Counted from the first letter of the stretch, positions 25,630-34,498 are shown. The stretch: DNA of 53,797 nucleotides from an uncultured Lactobacillus sp. (GCF_902491705.1 NZ_CABUIW010000008.1:1-53797); one strand, 5' to 3'. The notes: generated from the letters alone by a model not told the origin. Translations and numbers: made by a program.

Positions 25630-26517
25630 ATGAAAAGAATCAATAAAGAAACATTCATTGATCTTTTGATGATTGCACTTGGATGCGCCATCTACGGCAT
25701 AAGCCTAGATATGATTTCCGTACCCAACAAACTAGCAGACGGGGGCTTAAGCGGTATCGCACTGATTCTGCGTCATTTCTGGGGTATCAATATGGGTCTT
25801 TCCACTCTTGTACTTAACATTCCCCTTATTTTAATTGGTTACCGCTTTATGGGAAAACGCCTTTTATCATACACAATTTGGGGAACGCTATCTCTTTCCT
25901 TTTTCCTTTGGTTTTGGCGCTCAGTTCCTATTATAAAACAATTGAATTTAGAACACGACCTCTTCCTTTCAGCAATTTCTGCTGGTGTACTTTCCGGGAT
26001 AGGATTGGGACTAGTTTTCAGATATAACGGCACTTCCGGAGGAACTGATATTATTGCAAGAATTTGCCAACTTAAATTTGGTATTTCTTCTGGTAAAATG
26101 TTGCTCTTTTGCGACGCAGTAGTTTTATTTGCCTCTCTATCATATTTGGACATTAAGCATATGATGTATACGCTTCTTGCTTCATTTGTTTTGTCTCGCG
26201 TAATGGACACCGTTCAACAAGGTGCTTACAATGCACGTGCTTTGTTAATTATTTCAGATAAATACGAACAAATTGGTAAGATGATTGATTTAAAGCTTGA
26301 TCGCGGCTTCACTTATTTAAAAGCCTTGGGCGGCTATAAACAAGATGACAAACGCGTAATCTATGTAGTAGTTTCACCACGTGAAATTCCCGCTATCAAG
26401 CAATTAATTAGAAAAGAAGATCCTGACGCCTTCTTCTCAATTCTTGAGGTACACGAAGCCGCTGGTGAAGGATTTACCTATAAGCAAAAACGTCATCACT
26501 TTTTCATCAGGAAATAA
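25630..26517 (+). CDS. YitT family membrane protein (DUF161 + DUF2179)
   Basis: A 295-residue protein with about six membrane helices (DUF161, first 200 residues) and a C-terminal cytosolic DUF2179 domain (VIYVVVSPREIPAIKQLIRKEDPDAF). The motif GTSGGTDIIARI and the opening ALGCAIYGISLDMISVPNKLADGGLSG are characteristic. The function is unknown; a transport role is presumed. Start 25630 follows a near-perfect AAGGAGG; the open frame upstream overlaps cca and is not used. Confidence 0.9.
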   Translation: MKRINKETFIDLLMIALGCAIYGISLDMISVPNKLADGGLSGIALILRHFWGINMGLSTLVLNIPLILIGYRFMGKRLLSYTIWGTLSLSFFLWFWRSVPIIKQLNLEHDLFLSAISAGVLSGIGLGLVFRYNGTSGGTDIIARICQLKFGISSGKMLLFCDAVVLFASLSYLDIKHMMYTLLASFVLSRVMDTVQQGAYNARALLIISDKYEQIGKMIDLKLDRGFTYLKALGGYKQDDKRVIYVVVSPREIPAIKQLIRKEDPDAFFSILEVHEAAGEGFTYKQKRHHFFIRK

Positions 26518-26543
26518 AATAAGCCGACATTAGTCGGTTTATT
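26518..26543. terminator. Bidirectional terminator between yitT-like and TPR genes
   Basis: AAGCCGAC and GTCGGTTT, extended by A/T pairs, form a stem with one G-U pair and a four-base loop, and a T-run follows. It lies between the two convergent stop codons. Confidence 0.85.
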
Positions 26544-26546
26544 TTT

Positions 26547-27794
26547 TTATAGATTATTATATAAATCCTGCATTTCATCATCTTCAGGAACAAGCTTAAG
26601 ATAACGTTCCAGCAATTGCTTAGTGATATCGTTATTATTTTGAGCATTGAAGAACATAATCATCTGATGCAAGAAGTCAGGATTCTCTTTAAAATCAGGA
26701 TAAGCTAGCAAGAATTCGCTTTGTGCCTTTTCACTGTTATCTAGTCGTTCATAAGATAAAGCCATGTTCCAGTGAGCTTGAGGCTCAATATTCTCATTAT
26801 CCATATCTTTGAACAAAGCAATATTGTCATTATCTTGATGCATGTGCAGATACAAGTTAGATAATTGCATACGCAAATCACTATTGTCTGGTGCAACTTT
26901 TAAGCCCTTTTCAAGTAATTCTTTGGCTGTATCCATTTGATTTAGGTTAGCTGCACTTCTAGCACCTAATGAATATAAAGTCTCATCTAGCTCGTTATAA
27001 GCCAATCCTGCTTGAGCTGTACGAAGTACTTGTTCATTATCGTGTTTATGTTCATAAGCTTGAGCTAATAATGGGTAAGCATTGACATAGTCTGGACTTT
27101 GCTCAATTACTTCGTCTAAGAACTTAATTGCCTTGTCATCATCGCCTACAGACAACATGACTAGACCTGCTTCATACTTGCTATCAATATCGAAAATGCT
27201 ATCGCTGCGTTTTCTAATAATATCAGCTGCTTGTTCATAGTTGCCCATCTTAGCATTTGTCGCAAAGAGACGTTGATTTAAGTTAACTTCGCCGAATGTC
27301 TCTTGACGCTGAACTAAATCTTTATATAAAGCTAAAGCTTGTTCGTAGTCGCCGCTTAAGTAGTCTAATTCTGCTAAACCAAACTTAACTGCATCTTCTT
27401 CAGGAGCAATCTTCAATGCTTGCAATAATTTATCCTTTGCAGTCTCAATCAAGCCGCTTGTTTGGTAATAATCGGCTTGGACGAGCAGACTATCCAAATA
27501 GGCAGAAGAGTCCTTAGAGACGCTGTAAAGCAGCGACAAGCCATCGTCTTCATCGCCGTCATTAAGTAAAATTTCTGCTAGGTATACTTTAAATAGATCT
27601 TCTTTAGGGAATTTTGAGATTAAAGCACGATAAACTTCCTTGGCTAAGTCGGTGAAACCTAAGCCGGTTAAGTTTTCAGCAAGGGATGCCAAAATTTCAG
27701 GATCATCATTATCTAATGCTTCTTTTAAAAGGTGTTTGCTTTGTGAAAAATCGTGATCTTGAATTGAATCAAGCAATTGTTCAGAATAACTCAT
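26547..27794 (-). CDS. Tetratricopeptide repeat protein (YpiA-like)
   Basis: A 415-residue soluble acidic protein made almost wholly of about ten TPR helical pairs (for example AKEVYRALISKFPKEDLFKVYLAE, AIKFLDEVIEQSPDYVNAYPLLAQAYE, AKELLEKGLKVAPDNSDLRMQLSNLY). TPR proteins are protein-binding scaffolds. Its place beside hup, der, rpsA and cmk matches the B. subtilis YpiA region. The partner is unknown. A GGAGG ribosome site is present. Confidence 0.85.
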   Translation of the reverse strand: MSYSEQLLDSIQDHDFSQSKHLLKEALDNDDPEILASLAENLTGLGFTDLAKEVYRALISKFPKEDLFKVYLAEILLNDGDEDDGLSLLYSVSKDSSAYLDSLLVQADYYQTSGLIETAKDKLLQALKIAPEEDAVKFGLAELDYLSGDYEQALALYKDLVQRQETFGEVNLNQRLFATNAKMGNYEQAADIIRKRSDSIFDIDSKYEAGLVMLSVGDDDKAIKFLDEVIEQSPDYVNAYPLLAQAYEHKHDNEQVLRTAQAGLAYNELDETLYSLGARSAANLNQMDTAKELLEKGLKVAPDNSDLRMQLSNLYLHMHQDNDNIALFKDMDNENIEPQAHWNMALSYERLDNSEKAQSEFLLAYPDFKENPDFLHQMIMFFNAQNNNDITKQLLERYLKLVPEDDEMQDLYNNL

Positions 27795-27830
27795 TATTTT
27801 TCCTCCAATCAGACTTTTATTGTACTAAAA

Positions 27831-27860
27831 AAAGACGCTGGAATAAAATCCAACGTCTTT
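27831..27860 (-). terminator. Terminator after hup
   Basis: AAAGACGCTGGA and TCCAACGTCTTT pair over 12 bases with one G-U and a six-base loop, and seven T residues follow on the minus strand. It separates hup from the TPR gene. Confidence 0.88.
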
Positions 27861-27881
27861 TTATTGAAATTAAGTAATTGA

Positions 27882-28157
27882 CTACTTAACTGCTTCCTTA
27901 AGAGCCTTACCTGGCTTAAATGCAGGTACTTCACTTGCTGGGATTTCGATTTCATCACCAGTTTGTGGGTTACGACCCTTACGTGCTGCACGGTGACGTA
28001 CTTCAAAAGTACCAAAACCGATCAATTGTACCTTTTCACCCTTAGCAAGGTTGTCTTGAATTGAGCCAAAGATAGCATCAACAGCAGCAGCAACTTCTTT
28101 CTTAGTCAATTTAGTCTTTGAAGCAACTTCAGAAACTAATTCAGCTTTATTTGCCAT
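27882..28157 (-). CDS. hup: HU family DNA-binding protein
   Basis: A 91-residue nucleoid protein. MANKAELVSEVASKTKLTKKEV starts the helical dimer domain; GFGTFEVRHRAARKGRNPQTG is the beta arm that bends DNA. The start follows GGAGGTG; a longer frame upstream is non-coding leader. It is monocistronic between terminators and probably highly expressed. A dyad spans its promoter region. Confidence 0.97.
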   Translation of the reverse strand: MANKAELVSEVASKTKLTKKEVAAAVDAIFGSIQDNLAKGEKVQLIGFGTFEVRHRAARKGRNPQTGDEIEIPASEVPAFKPGKALKEAVK

Positions 28158-28202
28158 AAATAATTCACCTCCTGAATTTGAACCCGAAGTCCAAAGTTTA
28201 TA

Positions 28203-28224
28203 CTTGTTTTTCGAAAAAAACAAG
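28203..28224. repeat. Perfect 9-bp dyad in the hup upstream region
   Basis: CTTGTTTTT and AAAAACAAG are separated by four bases. On the hup strand the dyad is followed at once by TATAAA, a possible -10 box, so it would cover the -35 and spacer. It may be an operator or simply part of an AT-rich promoter. Confidence 0.45.
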
Positions 28225-28276
28225 GAATAATGATCTTGCTTAATTAATCATTCTTTCCTAGAAACCAAAATATCAC

Positions 28277-28303
28277 AAAACCCTTATTACAACAAGGTTT
28301 TTT
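28277..28303 (-). terminator. Probable weak terminator after der
   Basis: AAAACC and GGTTTT pair with a long loop between the der stop codon and the hup promoter region. The stem is short and the T-run interrupted, so this is a weak candidate. Confidence 0.4.
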
Positions 28304-28325
28304 AGTAAATTTGGCAACTTTTTTA

Positions 28326-29633
28326 TTACTTTCTCTTTCTAGGAAGGATTTTTATAGGTGTTCCTGTAAAATCAAAGTTTTGACGCAATTGATTTATCAA
28401 AAATCTTTCATATGAAAAGTGCATTAATTCTGGATCGTTTACGAAAACAACAAAAGTTGGTGGATTTGTACTTACTTGCGTCATGTAGTAAACGCGAAGA
28501 CGTTTACCCTTAACCATTGGGGTAGGAACAAGTTTACTTGCTTCAAGCAATAAATCGTTTAAGACGCTTGACTGAATACGTTGATTTTGGTTGTCATAAA
28601 CTTCCTTAACCATTGATGGAATTTGGTCAAGACGTTGTCCAGTCTTGGCAGAAACAAACAAAATTGGAGCATAATCCAAGTATTGGAATTCGTCTCTAAT
28701 TTCTCGTTCAAATTCTTTGGCACTTGTGCTGTTCTTTTTTGGCAAGTCCCATTTATTGACAACGATGATGATGCCACGTCCTGCTTCATGGGCATATCCG
28801 GCCACGTGCTTGTCTTGTTCTCTAATGCCTGTACTTGCATCAAGAACTAATAAAACCACGTCTGAGCGTTCAATAGCGCTCATAGCACGCAATACAGAAT
28901 ACTTCTCTGTCTTTTCGTAAACCTTACCACGTCTTCTAATTCCGGCAGTATCAACAACCTTGAATTTAACGCCATCTTTAGTAAAAGGTGTATCAACAGC
29001 ATCTCTAGTCGTACCTTCTTCGTTGGCAACAATTACTCGATCTTCGCCTAATAATTTATTGACAATAGAAGATTTACCAACATTTGGTCGACCAATAACA
29101 CTGAAAGAAATAACGTCTTCAGCTTGAGTATCTTTATCTTCAGGGAATTTTGACACAATTGCATCAAGCAAGTCACCAATACCAGTACCATGACTGCTTG
29201 AAACAGGAATTGGATCACCTAAACCTAAGCTGTAGAAATCATAGATATCGTTTCTTTGTTCAGGATTATCAGCCTTATTTACTGCCAAAATAACTGGCTT
29301 TTTAGTCCGATAAAGTAGATGAGCAACACGTTCATCAAGATCCGTCATATGATTTACTACGCTAGTAAGTATGACGATAACATCAGCTTCTTCAATAGCA
29401 ATTTCGGCTTGGGCACGGATTTCTTCTTCGATCTTACCGCCTTCCCAGGTAATACCCCCAGTATCGATTAAATCGAATTTGTGTCCCATCCATTCGGCTT
29501 GAGCATAATTTCTGTCTCGAGTTACACCAGGCTTATCTTCAACAATTGCTAAGCGCTGATTAATTATACGGTTAAAGAGCGTTGATTTACCGACATTTGG
29601 TCGGCCAACAATCGCTACAACTGGTAAAGCCAT
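28326..29633 (-). CDS. der: Ribosome biogenesis GTPase Der (EngA)
   Basis: A 435-residue protein with two GTPase domains in tandem. Each has GRPNVGKS (residues 9-16 and about 183-190), DTGG or DTAG, and NKAD or NKWD. The C-terminal KH-like domain ends in PIKILPRKRK. It is essential for 50S subunit assembly. An AAGGAGG ribosome site precedes the ATG. Confidence 0.97.
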   Translation of the reverse strand: MALPVVAIVGRPNVGKSTLFNRIINQRLAIVEDKPGVTRDRNYAQAEWMGHKFDLIDTGGITWEGGKIEEEIRAQAEIAIEEADVIVILTSVVNHMTDLDERVAHLLYRTKKPVILAVNKADNPEQRNDIYDFYSLGLGDPIPVSSSHGTGIGDLLDAIVSKFPEDKDTQAEDVISFSVIGRPNVGKSSIVNKLLGEDRVIVANEEGTTRDAVDTPFTKDGVKFKVVDTAGIRRRGKVYEKTEKYSVLRAMSAIERSDVVLLVLDASTGIREQDKHVAGYAHEAGRGIIIVVNKWDLPKKNSTSAKEFEREIRDEFQYLDYAPILFVSAKTGQRLDQIPSMVKEVYDNQNQRIQSSVLNDLLLEASKLVPTPMVKGKRLRVYYMTQVSTNPPTFVVFVNDPELMHFSYERFLINQLRQNFDFTGTPIKILPRKRK

Positions 29634-29661
29634 TTTCAGCCTCCTTTACAAATTAGAAAAT

Positions 29662-29690
29662 AAAAAAGCCGACATCGTGTCGGCTTTTTT
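29662..29690 (-). terminator. Terminator after rpsA
   Basis: AAGCCGACA and TGTCGGCTT, extended by A/T pairs, form a perfect stem with a three-base loop and end in six T residues on the minus strand. Confidence 0.92.
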
Positions 29691-29701
29691 AATAGAAATG
29701 A

Positions 29702-30913
29702 CTACTTACGGTCCTTTAATTGGTCACCAATGATGTCACCTAATGCAAAGCCGTTGTCATTGTCACTCATGTACTTCTTGTTAACTGAGTTTTCGTTACG
29801 TGAACGACGTGGACGAGAACTGTTGTTGTCTGATGATGAAGCGTTTGAGTCAGCAGCCTTGATTGAAAGTGAAATTCTTCTGTCACTTGGGTCAATGTTC
29901 AAAACCTTAACCTTAACAGTTTGGCCAACCTTCAAAACATCGCTTGGCTTGTCAACGTGCTTGTTTGAGATTTCTGAAACGTGTACCAAACCTTGGATAC
30001 CGTCAGCAACTTCAACAAATGCACCAAAGTTAGTCAATGACTTAACTTCACCTTCAAAAACATCGCCTTCGTTTAAGTCAGCAGTAGCTTGTTCAAATGG
30101 TGAAGGTTCAGTTTGCTTAATAGACAGGGAAATACGATGTCTGTCATTGTCAATACCAATGACTTTAACCTTAACATCTTGACCAACCTTCAAAACATCG
30201 CTTGGCTTGTCAACGTGCTTGTAAGAAATTTCTGAAATGTGAACTAAACCGTCAACACCACCAACATCGATGAATGCACCAAAGTTAGTCAAACGTGAAA
30301 CCTTACCTTCGATAACGTCGCCAACAACTAATTGTGATGCAACCTTATCAAATGCTTCTTCACGTTCTTCTTCAACTAAGTCCTTGTGTGAAAGAATCAA
30401 ACGGTTCTTGTTTGGATCAATTTCAGTAATCTTAAGCTTCATAGTCTTACCAATGTATGGCTTAAGATCTGAAACGTAACGGTTTGAAATTAATGAAGCT
30501 GGTAAGAAACCACGAGTACCAACATCAACAAGCAAACCACCACGTACTGATGAAGTTACAGTACCTTCGATAGCATTGCCTTCTTCGAAGTCCTTTTGTA
30601 ACTTGTCGTATGCTTCTCTTTCCTTTAAGCGGGTAACTGAGAAGAAGAATTCACCGTTTTCCTTGTCGCCACCAGCTCTTCTTAATACTAAGGCCTTGAA
30701 CTTGTCGCCAGGCTTAACTAAATCGCGTAAGTCTGCGTTACGATCTGAAGTGTATTCACGACGAGTGATAACACCTTCAACACCAGCGTTTTCAACGCCA
30801 ACATCGATTTGGCCGTCTTCAACGTCTAATACTTCGACATCGACAATATCTCCGACCTCAACTCCTTGCATTTGCTTTAATGCGTCTAAAAATTGATTAC
30901 TGTTTTCTGACAT
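29702..30913 (-). CDS. rpsA: 30S ribosomal protein S1 homologue (four S1 domains)
   Basis: A 403-residue RNA-binding protein. Four S1/OB domains lie at about 17-92, 107-176, 192-262 and 278-348; the last two are closely alike (LTNFGAF.DVGGVDGLVHISEIS and LTNFGAFVEVADGIQGLVHVSEIS). A low-complexity Ser/Asn/Arg tail follows. This short form is typical of lactobacilli, against six domains in E. coli. It likely aids mRNA binding. A GGGAGG site precedes the start. It lies between cmk and der, as in B. subtilis. Confidence 0.93.
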   Translation of the reverse strand: MSENSNQFLDALKQMQGVEVGDIVDVEVLDVEDGQIDVGVENAGVEGVITRREYTSDRNADLRDLVKPGDKFKALVLRRAGGDKENGEFFFSVTRLKEREAYDKLQKDFEEGNAIEGTVTSSVRGGLLVDVGTRGFLPASLISNRYVSDLKPYIGKTMKLKITEIDPNKNRLILSHKDLVEEEREEAFDKVASQLVVGDVIEGKVSRLTNFGAFIDVGGVDGLVHISEISYKHVDKPSDVLKVGQDVKVKVIGIDNDRHRISLSIKQTEPSPFEQATADLNEGDVFEGEVKSLTNFGAFVEVADGIQGLVHVSEISNKHVDKPSDVLKVGQTVKVKVLNIDPSDRRISLSIKAADSNASSSDNNSSRPRRSRNENSVNKKYMSDNDNGFALGDIIGDQLKDRK

Positions 30914-30983
30914 ATGTACCTCCCAATATCATGTCCCATTTTAAATGAAAGTTAGATATTTTTCTACTATTTTGTGCCGTTTT

Positions 30984-31658
30984 TTAAAAATTTTTTTGAC
31001 TTTTTTTGATTTGAGCTAAAATTGCCTCTACAACTTGGTCAATCGACATGTTTGTAGTGTCAATTTCAATTGCATCATCTGCCTTTTTTAATGGCGAAAC
31101 TTTACGATGAGAATCTTTGTAATCTCTTGCTGCAATATCTTTTTCGATTTCATCAACAGTTTGATTAGATTCAATGCCACGTTCTTTAAAGTCTAAAAGG
31201 CGACGCTCAGCGCGAGATCTGGCAGAAGCCACCAAGAAGATCTTTACTTCTGCATTTGGCAATACTGTAGTACCGATATCACGCCCATCCATGATGACGT
31301 TGGTTTTGCCTGCCATTTGTCTTTGCAGACTAACCATTTTTTCACGAACTTTAGGTAAAGCTGATACTTGTGATACATTAGCTGAAATTTCTGGTGTTCT
31401 AATTTCCTTAGAAACATCTTTTCCAGCTACATAAACTTTTTGCTCGCCGTTTTCGGATCTTAATTCAATTCCATCTTCATCGATAGCTTTTAAGATTCCG
31501 GCTTCATCCCCATAATCCAACTTGTGATTACGGGCAATAACTGTACATGCACGGTACATTGCACCTGTGTCAATATATACAAATGACAATTTCTTAGCAA
31601 TGATTTTAGCAACCGTGCTCTTTCCTGCTGATGCAGGACCATCTACTGCTACTTGCAT
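30984..31658 (-). CDS. cmk: Cytidylate kinase
   Basis: A 224-residue P-loop kinase that phosphorylates CMP and dCMP. The P-loop is VDGPASAGKST (GPASAGKS at 7-14); IDTGAMYRA and VIMDGRDIGT are substrate-binding blocks, and the lid carries RRLLDFKERG. No good ribosome site is seen, and a terminator hairpin lies just eight bases upstream, so expression from the upstream gene may be attenuated. Confidence 0.96.
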   Translation of the reverse strand: MQVAVDGPASAGKSTVAKIIAKKLSFVYIDTGAMYRACTVIARNHKLDYGDEAGILKAIDEDGIELRSENGEQKVYVAGKDVSKEIRTPEISANVSQVSALPKVREKMVSLQRQMAGKTNVIMDGRDIGTTVLPNAEVKIFLVASARSRAERRLLDFKERGIESNQTVDEIEKDIAARDYKDSHRKVSPLKKADDAIEIDTTNMSIDQVVEAILAQIKKSQKNF

Positions 31659-31665
31659 TTCAACA

Positions 31666-31693
31666 AAAAGAGATCTTACAGTCGATCTCTTTT
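31666..31693 (-). terminator. Terminator/hairpin between the LysM gene and cmk
   Basis: AAAAGAGATC and GATCTCTTTT pair perfectly over ten bases with an eight-base loop. The T-run on the minus strand (TTTTTG) continues almost to the cmk start codon. It may also hide or position the cmk ribosome-binding region. Confidence 0.75.
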
Positions 31694-31708
31694 ATCCTTT
31701 CTGAAAGA

Positions 31709-32176
31709 TTATTTCAACTTAAGTGTCTGGCCAATATTGACATTTGAAGTGTCTTTAAGATTATTTAACTTGGCTAATTGATCAACTGTTAATCCATGCT
31801 TTTCTGCAATGCTAGTTAAAGTATCGCCTGTCTTAACCACGTAGGTCTTAGGCGTAGATTTTTCAGATGAACTAGAACTAGTTTTAGCAGAATCATCCTT
31901 TTTTGAAGAAGCTGAGGAAGCCGAGGATTTTTTCTTAGCTTGAGAGCTCTTGGAACTTGAAGAAGTCTTCTTGACTGTTTGAACTTCAGTAGCTTTTTCA
32001 GAAGAATGATTTGAGGCTAAGCGATAAACTGTTGGAACAAGTGCAATTAAGATCACTGCTAAAATTACAATGACTGCAACCCAGCGACCAGAGCCGCTAG
32101 ACGGATGCTCCTTTGCACTTCTTTTCTCAGTAGGTCGCTCATAGTGTTTGTATGGACCCGTTGATTTTTTATCCAT
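31709..32176 (-). CDS. Membrane-anchored LysM domain protein
   Basis: A 155-residue protein in three parts. A short basic N-terminus faces the cytosol, one membrane helix follows (about 33-53, VAVIVILAVILIALVPTVY), then a Ser/Lys-rich linker (about 65-108) and a C-terminal LysM domain (TYVVKTGDTLTSIAEKHG..NIGQTLKLK). It should sit on the outer face and bind peptidoglycan. No enzymatic domain is present. The ribosome site is GGAGG. Relatives occur beside cmk in other lactobacilli. Confidence 0.88.
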   Translation of the reverse strand: MDKKSTGPYKHYERPTEKRSAKEHPSSGSGRWVAVIVILAVILIALVPTVYRLASNHSSEKATEVQTVKKTSSSSKSSQAKKKSSASSASSKKDDSAKTSSSSSEKSTPKTYVVKTGDTLTSIAEKHGLTVDQLAKLNNLKDTSNVNIGQTLKLK

Positions 32177-32245
32177 CTATAAATTCCTCCATTCACTTAA
32201 CGGATTAATTCTAGCATACTTTACAAAGCTTTGAATATAAAAAAA

Positions 32246-32272
32246 TCCATCAACCTTTAATCAGTTGATGGA
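32246..32272 (-). terminator. Terminator after ribU
   Basis: TCCATCAAC and GTTGATGGA form a perfect nine-base stem with a nine-base loop and are followed by seven T residues on the minus strand. Confidence 0.88.
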
Positions 32273-32279
32273 ATATTTT

Positions 32280-32969
32280 TTAGTTTAAATTAAATCTCTT
32301 ACGTACAAATGGCTTAATCGTCTTAACTGTTGCCTCAAACAATAAGTAAACTACAACACTATTGATAACTCCCTTTAATAAATTAAACGGAACAATAATG
32401 CCGAAAATATATGCTCTCATTGATGGCAAATGAAGCAATTGTCCTAAATATACCTTTTCTGTAAAGTGGTAAAGCGCACCATAGCTATTAATTGCTGGCA
32501 AGTTAGGTACCGCAGTTACTGCATAAACTGGTGTCAAAACAAAGGCATTAGCTAAAGCCATGACACAAGTCATTGCCAAGATACCAATAATTAAGCCCAC
32601 AACCGGCATTAAGCGCCCTCTCAAGGTCTTTCTGTTTTCAGGGGTTACACTCTTACTTAAGAAGTAAAATGGCAATGAGAACGACATAGATGCTAAAAAG
32701 GCAGCTATTTCACCGACTACGCTTGGAAGAGCAAAACCGCTAAAAATCAAACTTAAGATCATTCTGATTAATGCGATAATAACTCCAGGAACAGCTCCAA
32801 AAATGAACATCCCGATCGTAATAATTACATCTGAAAAGTCAAATTTCAAAAAGCCAATACCTGGCATAATTGGAAATTCAAATTTCATTACTACAAAGGC
32901 AATACAGCCGATCAATGCATAGGCAATAACATTAGTTAAATTACTGGATTTAGTTCTTACTTTATCCAT
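32280..32969 (-). CDS. ribU: Riboflavin ECF transporter substrate-binding subunit RibU
   Basis: A 229-residue membrane protein with about six helices. It has the RibU fold pattern: FPIMPGIGFLKFDFSDVIITIG near the N-terminus and GIIVPFNLLKGVINSVVVYLLF near the C-terminus. It binds riboflavin and works with the shared ECF module (EcfT, EcfA, EcfA'), which is not in this window. An FMN riboswitch and terminator lie in its leader, which confirms the assignment. No riboflavin biosynthesis operon is in the window. Confidence 0.95.
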   Translation of the reverse strand: MDKVRTKSSNLTNVIAYALIGCIAFVVMKFEFPIMPGIGFLKFDFSDVIITIGMFIFGAVPGVIIALIRMILSLIFSGFALPSVVGEIAAFLASMSFSLPFYFLSKSVTPENRKTLRGRLMPVVGLIIGILAMTCVMALANAFVLTPVYAVTAVPNLPAINSYGALYHFTEKVYLGQLLHLPSMRAYIFGIIVPFNLLKGVINSVVVYLLFEATVKTIKPFVRKRFNLN

Positions 32970-32990
32970 ACTTACTTTTCCTTTCCAAGA

Positions 32991-33025
32991 AAAAAGGTCT
33001 ATTGCTTCAGCAACAGACCTCTAAA
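32991..33025 (-). terminator. Riboswitch-controlled terminator before ribU
   Basis: AGGTCT..TTGCT and AGCAA..AGACCT pair over about 12 bases with a three-base loop and a six-T run. It lies between the FMN aptamer and the ribU start, as the expression platform; FMN binding would favour this hairpin. Confidence 0.88.
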
Positions 33026-33049
33026 AGTAAAGTAAGATTTTTTATTGAT

Positions 33050-33164
33050 CTGTCTTCTTCCATCTAGACTATAACTATCGGTATCATAAAAGATTCAGCC
33101 ACAAAATGTGGGTCGCGGACTCTCACCGCCGGTCGGGACTTTCACCCTGCCCTGAAGACAATAA
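33050..33164 (-). promoter_or_regulatory. FMN riboswitch (RFN element)
   Basis: On the minus strand the element shows the conserved core in order: TCTTCAGGGCAGGGTGAAAG, TCCCGACCGGCGGT, GAGTCCGCGACCCAC, then a variable stem and GATGGAAGAAGAC. GTCTTC at the 5' edge pairs with GAAGAC at the 3' edge to close P1. It senses FMN and regulates ribU. It lies between rluB and ribU. Confidence 0.96.
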
Positions 33165-33191
33165 CCTTAATATTCAATTTACACTTATAAT

Positions 33192-33908
33192 TTAGTCCAA
33201 ACGCATTAATCTGTCAACTTCATTTTTAGACAATTCACGATATTGACCTGAAGTAAGTGAATCCAGTGTCAAAAAGGCATACTTTTCACGTGAAAGCTTT
33301 TCAACTAAGTGACCAACAGCTTTAAACATTCTCTTTACTTGATGATAATGACCTTCGTGAATGGTTAATTGAACAATTTGTGTATCCTTGCGCTTATCTG
33401 TTTTAAGCACTTTTACCTTAGCTGGAGCGGCCTTAAAGCGATCAAGCTTAACACCATGAGTTAAAGTTTTAATTTCATCTGGTGTCAAAATACCCTTAAT
33501 TTTAGCCACATAAACCTTTGAGACTTCGTTTCTTGGGTGCATTAACAAGTTAGCTAACTTACCATCATTAGTCATTAATAAAAGACCGGAAGTGTCATAA
33601 TCTAAGCGACCTACAGGATATAAACGGTATGGGACATCTTCAAAATAATCTACGACTGTTTTTCTATCCTTATCATCACTAGCTGTAGAAACAACGCCAC
33701 GAGGTTTATAGAAAAGATAAGTATGCAAACTTTCACGCTCAATTGGCTCATCGTCTACTGTGATATTGCTAAAAGTATCGACCTTAGTACCTAGTTTGGT
33801 AACTACTTTGCCATCAACTTTAACACGTCCAGCAGTAATCATTTTTTCTGCTTTTCTTCTTGATGCAATACCTGCTTCTGCTATAACTTTTTGCAGTCTT
33901 TCTGCCAT
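33192..33908 (-). CDS. rluB: Pseudouridine synthase, RluB type
   Basis: A 238-residue enzyme that forms pseudouridine in 23S rRNA. The N-terminal S4 domain (RLQKVIAEAGIASRRKAEKMI) binds RNA and the catalytic Asp103 is in VGRLDYDTSG. KPRGVVST and EGHYHQVKRMFKAVGH are further family blocks. Its ATG overlaps the scpB stop. The order scpA-scpB-rluB is conserved in Firmicutes. Confidence 0.94.
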   Translation of the reverse strand: MAERLQKVIAEAGIASRRKAEKMITAGRVKVDGKVVTKLGTKVDTFSNITVDDEPIERESLHTYLFYKPRGVVSTASDDKDRKTVVDYFEDVPYRLYPVGRLDYDTSGLLLMTNDGKLANLLMHPRNEVSKVYVAKIKGILTPDEIKTLTHGVKLDRFKAAPAKVKVLKTDKRKDTQIVQLTIHEGHYHQVKRMFKAVGHLVEKLSREKYAFLTLDSLTSGQYRELSKNEVDRLMRLD

Positions 33909-34498
33909 TATTGTCCTTCTTTCTGATTATCTTGATCTAACTTTTTAGGATCAAATAAATTTATTTCTTCGCCTTCTGTATTATCTTCAAAGTCTTCAAT
34001 CAGTGGAAGATCAGCTAAGCTTTGATAGTTGAAATATTGTAAAAAGTAATCTGTAGTCACATAAAGCTTAGGGTGTCCTGGAGCTTCCTTTTTACCATTA
34101 GTTTCAATTAAACCACGCCAAACTAATGTCTGCAGCGCTCCTGAAGAATTAACGCCACGAATATCATCAATTTCTACTCTAGTTATAGGCTGGCGATATG
34201 CAACAATTGCCAAAATTTCTAATGCAGATTGACTTAAATTCTTTGTTAAATCTTTTTGGAAATATTTTTCAATTATTTCTGCAGTTTGAGGACTAGTAGT
34301 CAACTTATAAGTATGAGACACATGAATTAACTGAATTCCAGAGTCTTGATCTGCTGCCAATTTTTGCTTTAATTTATCTGCAATTTGACCTAATTCTTCG
34401 CCATCTACTCCAAGAAGCGCAGTTAAATTCTGCTCTTCAATTCCACTATCTCCAGCTGCATACAGAAGTGCTTCTAAATTTGCTTCTTTACTTGCCAT
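33908..34498 (-). CDS. scpB: Segregation and condensation protein B
   Basis: A 196-residue protein with two winged-helix domains. LEALLYAAGDSGIEE begins the first and SALEILAIVAYRQPITRVEIDDIRGVNS is the family signature in the second. A dimer binds ScpA in the SMC condensin. The C-terminal 30 residues are acidic. It overlaps scpA by 11 bases. Confidence 0.95.
   Translation of the reverse strand: MASKEANLEALLYAAGDSGIEEQNLTALLGVDGEELGQIADKLKQKLAADQDSGIQLIHVSHTYKLTTSPQTAEIIEKYFQKDLTKNLSQSALEILAIVAYRQPITRVEIDDIRGVNSSGALQTLVWRGLIETNGKKEAPGHPKLYVTTDYFLQYFNYQSLADLPLIEDFEDNTEGEEINLFDPKKLDQDNQKEGQ

Noticed and set aside
25551..25691. 47-codon N-terminal extension of cca
   Set aside because: It overlaps the divergent yitT promoter and start, is hydrophobic and unlike CCA enzymes; ATG at 25550 gives normal length.
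28158..28223. 22-codon N-terminal extension of HU
   Set aside because: HU proteins begin at MANK; GGAGGTG sits inside the extension and serves that ATG.
30100..30560. Repeated blocks suggesting a DNA repeat array
   Set aside because: They are the paralogous S1 domains 3 and 4 of rpsA with similar codons, not an independent repeat or CRISPR.
31850..31990. Low-complexity tract as a simple repeat
   Set aside because: It encodes the Ser/Lys linker of the LysM protein and stays in frame without exact repeats.
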